Assembly (NCBI RefSeq): GCF_036409155.1
Contig: NZ_JAZGLW010000001.1
Location: 3,286,001-3,350,000 of the forward strand
Reading direction: 5' to 3'
Origin: Mycobacterium sp. 050128
GTDB taxonomy: Bacteria > Actinomycetota > Actinomycetes > Mycobacteriales > Mycobacteriaceae
DNA length: 64,000 bases
In this document: one piece after another, positions 16,994 through 25,591 of the stretch
Numbering within the stretch: position 1 is the first letter of the stretch
How the letters are laid out: each line of letters begins with the position of its first letter
The notes under the pieces: generated by a model
What the model was told of the DNA's origin: nothing
The model's database searches: none
Seen by the model: the letters and a program-made list of their open reading frames with translations, nothing else
Position numbers and translations under genes: made by a program

Positions 16994-17010
16994 CTAGTGG
17001 GTGCCACTAG
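16994..17010. repeat. perfect inverted repeat CTAGTGG-GTG-CCACTAG upstream of csbD-like gene
   Basis: A 7-bp perfect inverted repeat with a 3-base centre sits 21 bases upstream of the CsbD-like start codon, just 5' of the ribosome site on that strand. It could be an operator, an RNA stem influencing translation, or a weak terminator after the preceding small gene. Confidence 0.6.
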
Positions 17011-17071
17011 TTCCTCTTCCCAGCCACCCGACGGGCGAAAACACGATCGGGACGTGGCGCTTGCCACAGTG

Positions 17072-17356
17072 TCAGTGCGCCAGCCCATTACCGGCGGCGT
17101 GTGCCGAAGCCGCGGTTACCGGTGCGTTCGCTTCGGCTTCGACTTCGGTGTCCATGGCGTGCGGCGCCCGCTGGTCCGACTGCGCCGGTCCGTTGCTATT
17201 TCGGCGCCGTCGTGCCCACAAGACGAGCGCGATCAGCACACCGAGCGGCCCCAACCCGAGCAGGAATTGAGTGCCCGCCCATGCCGCCTCGACCTTCAAT
17301 AGCGCAGACCGTGCCTGTTTCAAGCGATGCAAGACCGCCTTAACCGTCGATTTCAC
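17072..17356 (-). CDS. small single-span membrane protein, unknown function
   Basis: From GTG 17356 (GAGGGGACC upstream) this encodes about 94 residues. There is a basic helix KSTVKAVLHRLKQARSALL, a membrane segment at about residues 29-48 (FLLGLGPLGVLIALVLW), then RRRR as a cytoplasmic anchor and an Ala/Glu/His-rich tail ending AAGNGLAH. I do not recognise a family. Codirection with the CsbD-like gene suggests joint stress-related expression. The frame is open further upstream, but those residues have no start or site as good. A real gene is likely but not proven. Confidence 0.55.
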   Translation of the reverse strand: MKSTVKAVLHRLKQARSALLKVEAAWAGTQFLLGLGPLGVLIALVLWARRRRNSNGPAQSDQRAPHAMDTEVEAEANAPVTAASAHAAGNGLAH

Positions 17357-17573
17357 GACTGGTCCCCTCAGCTGCCAGATGTTCAAGTCCCTCCCTGCCG
17401 GTAACCCGGCGAGTCGCGATCCCAAACAATGCGACGCGCTTTGTTGCCGAAGATTTCGGCTTGCCGTCGCCTCCGCGGGCCCGCTCTCCAGACCTTTCGG
17501 ACCGCGGTTGCGCGTCGCGAAATTCGCTGTTTGGCGTGGGTTCGCAGGGCCGTGGGGACGGTTGTGGAATGCG

Positions 17574-17600
17574 GTACCGATAGGTATACAGTATGGGTAC
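17574..17600. promoter_or_regulatory. palindromic operator upstream of crotonase operon
   Basis: The 27-bp region begins GTACC and ends GGTAC with ATA/TAT pairs placed symmetrically inside. It contains CGATAGGTAT then ACAGTA, the reverse complement of the site at 14723 apart from single-base spacing differences. ATACAGTA lies at 17586-17593. It is probably bound by the same regulator as the SDR-DapA promoter. Confidence 0.65.
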
Positions 17601-17649
17601 AAAGCCCACTGAAATCCGTCGTCAAAAGCACGAGGAGGTGCCGCGGAAG

Positions 17650-18507
17650 ATGTCCGGCAGCAACGGCGCCTCCCAGGACTCTGCGGCCGACGACGCGGTG
17701 CTGTACGAGACCACCGACAGCGGCGTCGCAATTCTCACGTTCAATCGGCCGGACCGCCTCAACGCATGGGGTCCTGACATTGCGGCCGGGTTCTATGCGG
17801 CCGTCGACCGCGCCGAATCCGACCCCGCGATCCGGGCGATCGTGCTGACCGGTCGGGGCAGAGGGTTCTGCGCCGGTGCCTATCTGGGCGCGCCGAGCGA
17901 TGCGACCAAGGTCGGCGAATCGATGGAGAAGGCCGGTGAGACGAATTTGGCCGAATTGGTCGGTGAACGACCGCCGCACTTCGTGACCACCCTGCGTAAG
18001 CCCGTCATCGCGGCCATCAACGGTGCCTGTGTCGGCATCGGCCTGACCCAGGCGCTGATGTGTGACGTGCGGTTCGCCGCTGCCGGGGCCAAATTCGGGG
18101 CCGTGTTCGCTCGCCGGGGACTGATCGCCGAATTCGGCATCTCCTGGATTCTGCCGCGGCTGACCAGTATGGGAATAGCGCTCGATCTGTTGCTGAGCGC
18201 ACGTACCTTTCTCGCCGAGGAGGCCGCCGAGCTGGGTCTGGTCAAGGAGGTCGTGGCGGCCGACGACCTGATGAAGCGTGCTCTGCAGTACGCGGAGGAC
18301 ATGGCCAAGAATTGTTCGCCGGCATCGATGGCCGTTATCAAACGGCAGGTCTACGGCGACGACATTCGCGAGGTCGCGGACGCGAATGCCCGTTCCGAAG
18401 TCCTGGTGCACGAGGCGATGTCGCGGCCGGACGTCATCGAAGGGATCACGAGTTTCCTCGAGAAGCGGCCCCCGCAGTTTCCTTCGCTTAGCCCAACAGA
18501 CGCGTAG
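17650..18507 (+). CDS. crotonase-fold protein (enoyl-CoA isomerase-like)
   Basis: The 285 residues from ATG 17650 give the family N-terminus; an in-frame ATG at 17593 lies inside the operator. It has ILTFNRPDRLNAWG and the oxyanion loop GFCAGAYLG. The first hydratase Glu is absent (GIGLTQALMCD), but FARRGLIAEFG carries Glu in the position of the PaaG-type catalytic Asp, so isomerase or ring-related chemistry is favoured. It is the first gene of an operon with two amidohydrolases, a CoA ligase and two acyl-CoA dehydrogenase subunits. Confidence 0.9.
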   Translation: MSGSNGASQDSAADDAVLYETTDSGVAILTFNRPDRLNAWGPDIAAGFYAAVDRAESDPAIRAIVLTGRGRGFCAGAYLGAPSDATKVGESMEKAGETNLAELVGERPPHFVTTLRKPVIAAINGACVGIGLTQALMCDVRFAAAGAKFGAVFARRGLIAEFGISWILPRLTSMGIALDLLLSARTFLAEEAAELGLVKEVVAADDLMKRALQYAEDMAKNCSPASMAVIKRQVYGDDIREVADANARSEVLVHEAMSRPDVIEGITSFLEKRPPQFPSLSPTDA

Positions 18508-18525
18508 TCCCCGGGAAGGAAGATC

Positions 18526-19728
18526 ATGAATAGCTTGAGCTACAAGGCGATTGACGTCGACAACCACTACTACGAACCACTGGACGCGTTCACTCGCCAC
18601 CTGGACAAGGCGTTCAAGAGCCGCGGCGTGCAGATGGTCACCCACGGCAAGCGCACCTTGGCAATCATCGGGGGCCAGGTCAATTACTTCGTTCCCAACC
18701 CCACGTTCGACCCGATCATCGTGCCCGGTTGCCTCGACCTGTTGTTCCGCGGTGAGATTCCCGAGGGCGTTGATCCGGCGTCGCTGATGAAGGTCGAGCG
18801 GCTCGGCGAACACCCCGAGTACCAGAACCGCGACGCCCGCATCACGGTGATGGACACCCAGGACATCGAGACCGTCTTCATGTTGCCGACATTCGGGTGC
18901 GGAGTCGAAGAAGCGCTCAAGCACGACATCGACGCGACGATGGCGTCAGTCCACGCGTTCAACCTGTGGCTCGACGAGGACTGGGGCTTCGACCGTCCGG
19001 ATCGCCGCATCATTTCCGCGCCGATCATCTCGCTGGCCGACCCGGTCAAAGCGCTCGAGGAGGTCGACTTCGTGTTGGCGCGCGGCGCCAGGCTGGTGCT
19101 GGTTCGTCCGGCGCCGGTGCCCGGCTTGGTCAAGCCGCGGTCGCTGGGGCATCCCAGCCACGACCCGGTCTGGGCCCGGCTGGCCGAGGCGGGAGTGCCG
19201 GTGGGATTCCACCTCAGCGACAGCGGCTATCTGCACATCGCGGCCGCCTGGGGCGGGAAGGCGACGTTCGAAGGGTTCGGCGCCAAGGATCCGTTGGACA
19301 ATGTGCTCCTCGACGACCGTGCCATCCACGACACGATGGCCTCGATGATCGTGCACGGTGTGTTCACCCGCCACCCGAAACTCAAGGCGGTCAGTATCGA
19401 AAATGGTTCGTATTTCGTGCATCGGCTCGTCAAGCGCCTGAAGAAGGCGGCCAACACCCAGCCACGCGACTTCCCCGAGGATCCGGTGGAGCAGTTGCGC
19501 AACAACGTGTGGATCGCCCCGTACTACGAGGACGACCTGCCGGAGCTGGCCGAGGTCATCGGCGTCGACAAGATCCTGTTCGGCTCCGATTGGCCGCACG
19601 GCGAAGGCCTCGAGTCGCCGCTGTCGTTCGCCGAGGAACTCACGGCCTTCAGCGAATCGGATATCCGAAAGATCATGCGCGACAATGCGTTAGATCTTCT
19701 CGGCGTCAAAGCCACCGTGGCGGCCTAG
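18526..19728 (+). CDS. amidohydrolase-2 (ACMSD-like) family metal-dependent hydrolase/decarboxylase
   Basis: The 400-residue TIM-barrel protein has the N-terminal metal motif IDVDNHYYE, the mid-barrel His (VGFHLSDSG) and the C-terminal metal-binding Asp in LFGSDWPHGE. All expected ligands of the ACMSD/gamma-resorcylate decarboxylase group are therefore visible. Mycobacterial members are long and of unknown substrate; decarboxylation or hydrolytic C-C cleavage of cyclic acids is the known family chemistry. GGAAGGAAG precedes the ATG. Its operon position between a crotonase and a CoA ligase supports a catabolic role. Confidence 0.9.
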   Translation: MNSLSYKAIDVDNHYYEPLDAFTRHLDKAFKSRGVQMVTHGKRTLAIIGGQVNYFVPNPTFDPIIVPGCLDLLFRGEIPEGVDPASLMKVERLGEHPEYQNRDARITVMDTQDIETVFMLPTFGCGVEEALKHDIDATMASVHAFNLWLDEDWGFDRPDRRIISAPIISLADPVKALEEVDFVLARGARLVLVRPAPVPGLVKPRSLGHPSHDPVWARLAEAGVPVGFHLSDSGYLHIAAAWGGKATFEGFGAKDPLDNVLLDDRAIHDTMASMIVHGVFTRHPKLKAVSIENGSYFVHRLVKRLKKAANTQPRDFPEDPVEQLRNNVWIAPYYEDDLPELAEVIGVDKILFGSDWPHGEGLESPLSFAEELTAFSESDIRKIMRDNALDLLGVKATVAA

Positions 19729-19740
19729 GCGGCCCGGGCA

Positions 19741-21396
19741 GTGAGTGAATGGACCGTCGGGGCGGTTCTCGATGCCATAGCCGCCGTCATCCCCAACCGG
19801 GTGATGACGGTGTGCGGATCGCGCCGCAGCACCTTTGCGGAGTCGGCAGAACGAACCAGTCGATTGGCAAACTTCCTGAGCTCTAACGGTTTCGGGGCGC
19901 ACCGTGAGCGGGACACGCTGAACCGCTGGGAATGCGGTCAAGACCGGGTCGCGCTGCTGATGTACAACGACCTGTACCCGGACGCGGTGATCGCGTGCCT
20001 GAAAGCCCGCGTGGTCCCGGTCAACGTGAACTACAGCTATTCGCCCCGGGAGATCGCCGATCTACTCTCCTACGTTCGGCCGCGCGGCATCATCTATCAC
20101 CGATCCCTCGGCGCGCGGTGCGCCGAGGTGCTGCCGTCGCCCGGTGCCGAGCTGCTGATCTCCATCGACGACGGCAGCGACGCCGCCGAACTGCCCGGCG
20201 CGGTATCGCTGGATGATGCGCTGGCGCAAGGTGGTTCGGGCGATCCGACGCCGGGATCACCCGACGACTTGATCATGATCTGCACCGGCGGAACGACCGG
20301 CCGTCCCAAGGGCGTCCTGTGGCGGCAGAGCGACATGTACGTGGCGTCGATGGTCGGGGCCGACCACGCCAGCGTCGACGAGATCCACGCAAAGGTACGC
20401 GGCGGCGGTCAGCCGTGGTTCGCGGTTTCTCCCCTGATGCATGCCGCCGGTATGTGGACCGCCTTCGCGGCGATCATGGGCGGGTTCACCGCCGTGCTCT
20501 ACGACGGCCGGGGCAAACTCGACGCGCGAGCGGTTTGGCAGACCGCCGAGCGCGAAGGGGTCGGCATGATGACCATGGTGGGCGACGCGTATGCCGGCCC
20601 GCTGGTCGCCGAGTTGCAACGAGGTTCCTACGACCTGTCGACACTGAATGGAATCGGCACCGGCGGGGCCGCAACGAATCCCAAGTTCAAGCGTGCGCTG
20701 ATGGAAAAGCTGCCGCAGGTCACCATCATCGATGGTTACGGGTCGTCGGAATCCGGCAACATGGGTTTCGGGCACAGTCAGCGCGGCACGCAGAGCGAGA
20801 CCTTTCACCTCCGCGAGGGCGGAGCGGTGGTGTCGGAGGATCGCAGCAGGTTCTTGGCACCCGGCGATCCCGAGATCGGCTGGGTGGCACGAAGCGGCCG
20901 GATTCCGTTGGGCTACTTCGACGACGCCGAAGCCACCGAGCGCACCTTCCCGGTGATCGAAGGCACGCGGGTGGTGATCCCCGGCGACCGGGCCAGTATC
21001 GAATCCGACGGCACCCTGCGCCTGTACGGGCGCGATTCGCTGGTGGTGAACACCGGCGGTGAAAAGGTTTTCGTCGAAGAGGTCGAAGAGGTGCTGCGTA
21101 CCCATCCCCGCGTCGCCGACGCGCTGGTGGTGGGGCGCCCCAGCGATCGCTGGGGCCAGGAAGTCGTCGCGCTGGTCGCGCTGGCGCCGGGCGCCGCCAC
21201 CGTCGAAGATGCCGAGCTGGCCGCGTTGTGCAAGTCGCAGCTGGCGCACTTCAAAGCGCCCAAGGCCATTCTGTTCGTCGAGCAGGTTCAGCGCCTCGGC
21301 AATGGCAAGCCAAACTACCGGTGGGCTAAACAAGCTGCCGCACAACAGCTTCCGGCCACAGCATTGGCCGGCGCCGAGGCAGAAGGGTCACCGTGA
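19741..21396 (+). CDS. AMP-dependent acyl-CoA synthetase
   Basis: The 551-residue ANL enzyme starts at GTG 19741. It has the P-loop IMICTGGTTGRPKGVLWRQ, in which CTGGTTG replaces the more usual TSGTTG, then IDGYGSSESGNMG, the hinge region RDSLVVNTGGEKVFVEEVE and NGKPNYRWA at the C-terminus. The CTGGTTGxPKGVLWRQ form marks a mycobacterial FadD subgroup linked to sterol and other ring-containing acids (recollection, not searched). A close relative with the same P-loop form lies at 36795. The stop overlaps the GTG of the next gene. Confidence 0.93.
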   Translation: MSEWTVGAVLDAIAAVIPNRVMTVCGSRRSTFAESAERTSRLANFLSSNGFGAHRERDTLNRWECGQDRVALLMYNDLYPDAVIACLKARVVPVNVNYSYSPREIADLLSYVRPRGIIYHRSLGARCAEVLPSPGAELLISIDDGSDAAELPGAVSLDDALAQGGSGDPTPGSPDDLIMICTGGTTGRPKGVLWRQSDMYVASMVGADHASVDEIHAKVRGGGQPWFAVSPLMHAAGMWTAFAAIMGGFTAVLYDGRGKLDARAVWQTAEREGVGMMTMVGDAYAGPLVAELQRGSYDLSTLNGIGTGGAATNPKFKRALMEKLPQVTIIDGYGSSESGNMGFGHSQRGTQSETFHLREGGAVVSEDRSRFLAPGDPEIGWVARSGRIPLGYFDDAEATERTFPVIEGTRVVIPGDRASIESDGTLRLYGRDSLVVNTGGEKVFVEEVEEVLRTHPRVADALVVGRPSDRWGQEVVALVALAPGAATVEDAELAALCKSQLAHFKAPKAILFVEQVQRLGNGKPNYRWAKQAAAQQLPATALAGAEAEGSP

Positions 21397-22223
21397 ACGA
21401 CAAAGCGATCGACTGCCTGGTCAATGTACATTTCGGAGAGGTCGACTCTCAGCCCACCTGGATGCTCAAGGTCCGCGACGACTACTTCAAGGGCCCGCAG
21501 TCGATGTTCGCGCCGGTCGACTTGGCCGAGCTACTCGACGAGATGGACGCGCACGGCGTACAGAAGGCCGTCCTGATGGATAACCTCGCCAGCCCGTCGA
21601 CCACCGCGCGCAAATTCGTCGAAGCCAAGCCGGACCGCTTTGCGCTGGCCATGGGCGGCGTCAACCTGTTGCGCCCGGTGGGGCCGTTACGCGAATTGAC
21701 CGATATCGTGCGCGACCTGCCGGTCGCGTATGCCGTAGTGGGACCGAGCTTTTGGGCCGACGGCCAGTACCCGCCCAGCGACGCCGTCTACTACCCGCTG
21801 TACGCCAAGTGCGCGGAACTCAACCTGCCGCTATGCGTCAACACCGGTATTCCGGGGCCGCCGATTCCCGGCGAGGTGCAGAACCCCATTCACCTCGACC
21901 GGGTGTGCGTGCGGTTTCCCGAGCTCAAGCTGTGCATGATCCACGGCGCCGATCCATGGTGGGATGTCGCGATCAGGCTGATGCTCAAGTACGAAAACCT
22001 GCGCCTGATGACCTCGGCATGGTCGCCCAAGCGGCTGCCGGAAAGCCTGTTGCACTACATGCGCACCCGCGGCCCGAACAAGGTGATCTACGCATCCGAC
22101 TGGCCGGTCCTGCGGATGCACCGGGTGATCCCCGAAGCCCGCTCGCTGGACCTGCCCGCCGAGGTACTGGACAACTACCTGTACAACAACGCACAGGAGT
22201 TTTTCTTCGGCGACCGAGCCTGA
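21393..22223 (+). CDS. amidohydrolase-2 family protein (short form)
   Basis: The 276-residue protein starts at GTG 21393, overlapping the ligase stop. It has an N-terminal NVHFG in place of the longer family DxDxH, the segment CMIHGADPWWD in the barrel core, and the C-terminal Asp in IYASDWPVLR. It resembles the family form seen in 2-pyrone-4,6-dicarboxylate and related lactone hydrolases. Metal ligands appear largely conserved, so activity is plausible. A second amidohydrolase in the same operon as the one at 18526 suggests two different cleavage or decarboxylation steps. Confidence 0.88.
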   Translation: MNDKAIDCLVNVHFGEVDSQPTWMLKVRDDYFKGPQSMFAPVDLAELLDEMDAHGVQKAVLMDNLASPSTTARKFVEAKPDRFALAMGGVNLLRPVGPLRELTDIVRDLPVAYAVVGPSFWADGQYPPSDAVYYPLYAKCAELNLPLCVNTGIPGPPIPGEVQNPIHLDRVCVRFPELKLCMIHGADPWWDVAIRLMLKYENLRLMTSAWSPKRLPESLLHYMRTRGPNKVIYASDWPVLRMHRVIPEARSLDLPAEVLDNYLYNNAQEFFFGDRA

Positions 22224-22243
22224 GATACGACAGGAGCACAGAG

Positions 22244-23302
22244 ATGGACCGCTTCGAGCTACGCAGACTGGACTACAGCCTGTCCGATCACCATGTCGAT
22301 CTGCAGAATGCCTACAAGCAGTTCTTCAAGACCCACTGCTCCATCGAAACGGTCCGCACCGCAGAGCCTTCCGGATTCGACAAGAACCTGTGGGAGCGCT
22401 TGTGCGCGATGGGCGCGACGACGATGGCACTGCCCGAATCGTGCGGCGGCGACGGGGCGACGCTCGTCGACCTCACGCTGGTGGCCGAGGAGATCGGGCG
22501 CTGCATGGCGCCGGTTCCATGGGTCGATCACGTGTGCGCGGCGCGGCTACTGGGCCGGCTCGACGCGCTGGACGAAGATACCGCCGGCATCACCGACGGT
22601 GAGCAGCTCGCGGGCATCGACGCGCGGATCGACAGCGCACCGGGCCTTCGTCTGATCCCGACCGGATCGATCGCCGACCACATCATCGTCCGCGATGGCG
22701 AGCAGGTCGTGCGCCTGACGTTCGGGACCCGGCCCGCCAAGGTCGACAACCTCGGCCGGCTGCCGATGGCCTGGGTGGACCCGGCGAACGCCGACACCCG
22801 CACGGTTGTGGCGCAGGGACCCGAAGCGCTGGCGAACTACGAACTCGCATTGGACGAATGGCGACTGTTGACCGCGGCTGCCCTGGTGGGCCTGGTCGAG
22901 GAGACGATGACTATCGCGGCCGAATTCGCCAAGACCCGTTACACGTTGGGTGTCCCGATCTCGACGCTGCAGGCCATTTCGCATCCGCTGGCCAACATGG
23001 CCATCACCGTTGCGGGCGGGCGCAACCTGGCCCGGCGGGCCGCCTGGTTCCTGGACAACGAACCGGGCGAACGGGCGGAGCTGGCGCCGTCGGCATTCGT
23101 GTTCATGGCGGAGGAGGCCGCCAAGGCGGCGACCATGGCCGTCCATATCCAAGGTGGACTTGGTGTTTCGTCCGAAGCCGCGGCGACGGCCTACCTGGTG
23201 CGTGCCCGGGGATGGCCGTTGGCGGCCGGAGACCCGGGTGCCACCGCGAAGCGGGTTGCCGAGATCGTGACCGACCGCGAGAGCGCCGCGGCAGCGGTCT
23301 AG
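22244..23302 (+). CDS. acyl-CoA dehydrogenase, probable non-catalytic partner subunit
   Basis: The 352-residue FadE-like protein has the N-terminal helical domain (FDKNLWERLCAMGATTMALPE), a shortened middle beta domain and a C-terminal helical domain with VHIQGGLGVSSEA. It lacks the usual TEP..GSD FAD segment and the C-terminal GGT-E motif. In known mycobacterial alpha2beta2 acyl-CoA dehydrogenases one subunit is reduced in this way while the other binds FAD normally. The adjacent gene supplies the normal-looking subunit, so a heteromeric enzyme is likely (inference). CAGGAGC precedes the ATG. Confidence 0.88.
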   Translation: MDRFELRRLDYSLSDHHVDLQNAYKQFFKTHCSIETVRTAEPSGFDKNLWERLCAMGATTMALPESCGGDGATLVDLTLVAEEIGRCMAPVPWVDHVCAARLLGRLDALDEDTAGITDGEQLAGIDARIDSAPGLRLIPTGSIADHIIVRDGEQVVRLTFGTRPAKVDNLGRLPMAWVDPANADTRTVVAQGPEALANYELALDEWRLLTAAALVGLVEETMTIAAEFAKTRYTLGVPISTLQAISHPLANMAITVAGGRNLARRAAWFLDNEPGERAELAPSAFVFMAEEAAKAATMAVHIQGGLGVSSEAAATAYLVRARGWPLAAGDPGATAKRVAEIVTDRESAAAAV

Positions 23303-23316
23303 GGCAGGAGCAAAAC

Positions 23317-24510
23317 ATGGACTTCTCCCGGGTGGAGCTATCCGACGAAGACAAAGCGTTTCGCGAGGAATTGCGCAGCTTCCTGAAAACCCATGTGACC
23401 GAAGAAGTTCTGCGGCGCGACCGCGAAACCGGTGACAACTTCGACGAGGGCGTGCACCTGGCACTCGGCGCCGCGGGGTATCTGGCGCGCGAATGGAAGC
23501 CGGAATCCGAGGGCGGGTTCAGCCGCGTGCGCCGGCGCATCTACGAGCTGGAGAAGCGCCGCGCTCAAGTTCCTTGGGTGACTTGGGGGACCACCGCCAT
23601 GGTCGCCCGCTCGGTCGCGAGGTTCGGTTCGGCCGAGCTGCAGGACGAGGTCATGCCGCGTGTCTTCAGCGGCGAGGTCAGGCTCTGCCTCGGTTACACC
23701 GAGCCCGAGGGCGGCTCCGACATCGCGACCTGCAAAACCCGCGCCGTGCGCGACGGCGACAACTGGGTGGTCAACGGTTCGAAGATGTTCACCACCGGCG
23801 CCCACAACTGCCAGTACGTCTTCCTGATCACCAACACGGCCCCAAATGCGCCAAAACACAAGAGCCTGACCATGTTCCTGGTGCCATTGGACTCCCCGGG
23901 CATCGAGATCCAGGGCATCCGCACGGTAGACGGGGACCGGACCAACATCGTCTACTACAGCGATGTCCGCGTCGACGACAAGTACCGGCTGGGCGAGGTG
24001 AACGCGGGCTGGACGGTGCTGCGCGAGCCGCTCAACACCGAGCACGGCGCGGTCGCGGCCTCACCCGACGGCTTGCAGGACACTTCGATCATGATGCACC
24101 AGGCCGGTTCGATGGCCCTGGCGGTCGACAACGCCGTGAAGGCCGTGACGCGGCCGGATCCCAATGGGCTTAAGCTCGTTGACGACCATTCGGTCGCGTA
24201 CCGGCTGGGCCGCAGCGTCGCCCGCTTGGAGGCGGCATTGTCATCCCCTAACATCTACGGGCGCGTGGCGATTGCGCAGACGATGCGCGACATCTCCCCG
24301 GATCTGATGGACATCCACGGCGCGGCGTCGACCCTGCCGTTCGGCACCGACGGGGCCGCCGATGACGGCAGCGCCGAATACGTCTACCGGTTCGCGCCTC
24401 TGGTCGGGATCTACGGTGGCACCCTCGAGGTGTTCCGCAACATGATCGGCCAGTACACGCTCGGGCTGGGCAAGCCCAACTATTCACCGCCGGTCAAGAA
24501 GGTTTCCTAA
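23317..24510 (+). CDS. acyl-CoA dehydrogenase, probable FAD-binding partner subunit
   Basis: The protein has 397 residues from ATG 23317 (GGCAGGAG upstream). It has LGYTEPEGGSD, the middle-domain VNGSKMFTTGAHN and the C-terminal YGGTLEVFRNMIGQ. At the classical base position the sequence reads Y-G-G-T, so the catalytic Glu is probably elsewhere, as in isovaleryl-CoA- and sterol-type enzymes. It lies 14 bases after a reduced acyl-CoA dehydrogenase, consistent with an alpha2beta2 complex. It is the last gene of the operon starting at 17650. Confidence 0.9.
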   Translation: MDFSRVELSDEDKAFREELRSFLKTHVTEEVLRRDRETGDNFDEGVHLALGAAGYLAREWKPESEGGFSRVRRRIYELEKRRAQVPWVTWGTTAMVARSVARFGSAELQDEVMPRVFSGEVRLCLGYTEPEGGSDIATCKTRAVRDGDNWVVNGSKMFTTGAHNCQYVFLITNTAPNAPKHKSLTMFLVPLDSPGIEIQGIRTVDGDRTNIVYYSDVRVDDKYRLGEVNAGWTVLREPLNTEHGAVAASPDGLQDTSIMMHQAGSMALAVDNAVKAVTRPDPNGLKLVDDHSVAYRLGRSVARLEAALSSPNIYGRVAIAQTMRDISPDLMDIHGAASTLPFGTDGAADDGSAEYVYRFAPLVGIYGGTLEVFRNMIGQYTLGLGKPNYSPPVKKVS

Positions 24511-24535
24511 CCCCGCGCCACACACCAACCCGCGT

Positions 24536-24960
<425 letters not shown>

Positions 24961-25090
24961 CCCAGTCGATCGAACCTCTTAGCGTGGCGACTTGATGGTT
25001 GCGTGTTAATGGGCTGTCTGTAGCCCGCTGAACTGCGCAAAGTCCATCCGCTGATCCACGACGGCGTCTTGCTCACTTCTGTCCTATACT

Positions 25091-25106
25091 ATACCCGGTA
25101 GGGTAT
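25091..25106. promoter_or_regulatory. CsoR-type operator 2 upstream of mmpS-mmpL
   Basis: ATACCC-GGTA-GGGTAT is a perfect 6-4-6 inverted repeat 53 bases before the MmpS start. Adjacent TATACT (25085-25090) could be the minus-10 box, so the regulator would cover the promoter. Confidence 0.8.
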
Positions 25107-25159
25107 CGAGCGCCGCCCAAACTGCGCCCGCCGATAAGCAAGGAGGTCGACGTACACCG

Positions 25160-25591
25160 ATGGTGACCTTTTTGAAGCGAGCGTGGGTGCCGATCGTGGT
25201 CGTGGTGGCGGTTGCCCTCGGTGGTGTGGCCGTCGCCCGGTTGCGGGGCGTATTCGGCTCCGACGCAATCTTCACAGCAACCGGAAGTAGCGCCGACCCG
25301 CTGGTGCCGACGCACATCAAGCGGGTGACTTACGAGGTGTATGGGCCCAGCGACACGGCGGGAAGCGTGAGCTACTTGAACAAGAACGCCCAGTCGGAAC
25401 AAGCGACCTTCACCAGACTGCCCTGGACCTACACGATCGACACGACGGTGCCGGCCCTGATCGCCAACGTGGTGGCGCAAGGTGACGGCGACAACATCGG
25501 CTGCCGCATCACCGTCAACGACGAGGTCAAGGCGGAAAGCTCGACGGCGGGGCGGCACGCCCAAACTTCTTGCCTGGTGAAAGCCGCATGA
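25160..25591 (+). CDS. MmpS family membrane protein
   Basis: The 143-residue protein has one N-terminal membrane segment (residues about 8-27, VPIVVVVAVALGGVAVA) and an extracytoplasmic beta-rich domain with the family hallmarks VTYEVYG, GSVSYLN and a late Cys pair (IGCRITVNDE, TSCLVKAA). MmpS proteins are accessory subunits of MmpL RND transporters that export lipids, siderophores or drugs. AAGGAGG lies 13 bases upstream of the ATG. It is coupled to the MmpL gene by ATGA. The CsoR-type operator at 25091 indicates metal- or sulfur-responsive expression (inference). Confidence 0.94.
   Translation: MVTFLKRAWVPIVVVVAVALGGVAVARLRGVFGSDAIFTATGSSADPLVPTHIKRVTYEVYGPSDTAGSVSYLNKNAQSEQATFTRLPWTYTIDTTVPALIANVVAQGDGDNIGCRITVNDEVKAESSTAGRHAQTSCLVKAA

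Noticed and set aside
17383..18924. 513-codon open frame on the - strand
   Set aside because: It is antisense to the crotonase and amidohydrolase genes and covers their operator; no recognisable domain.
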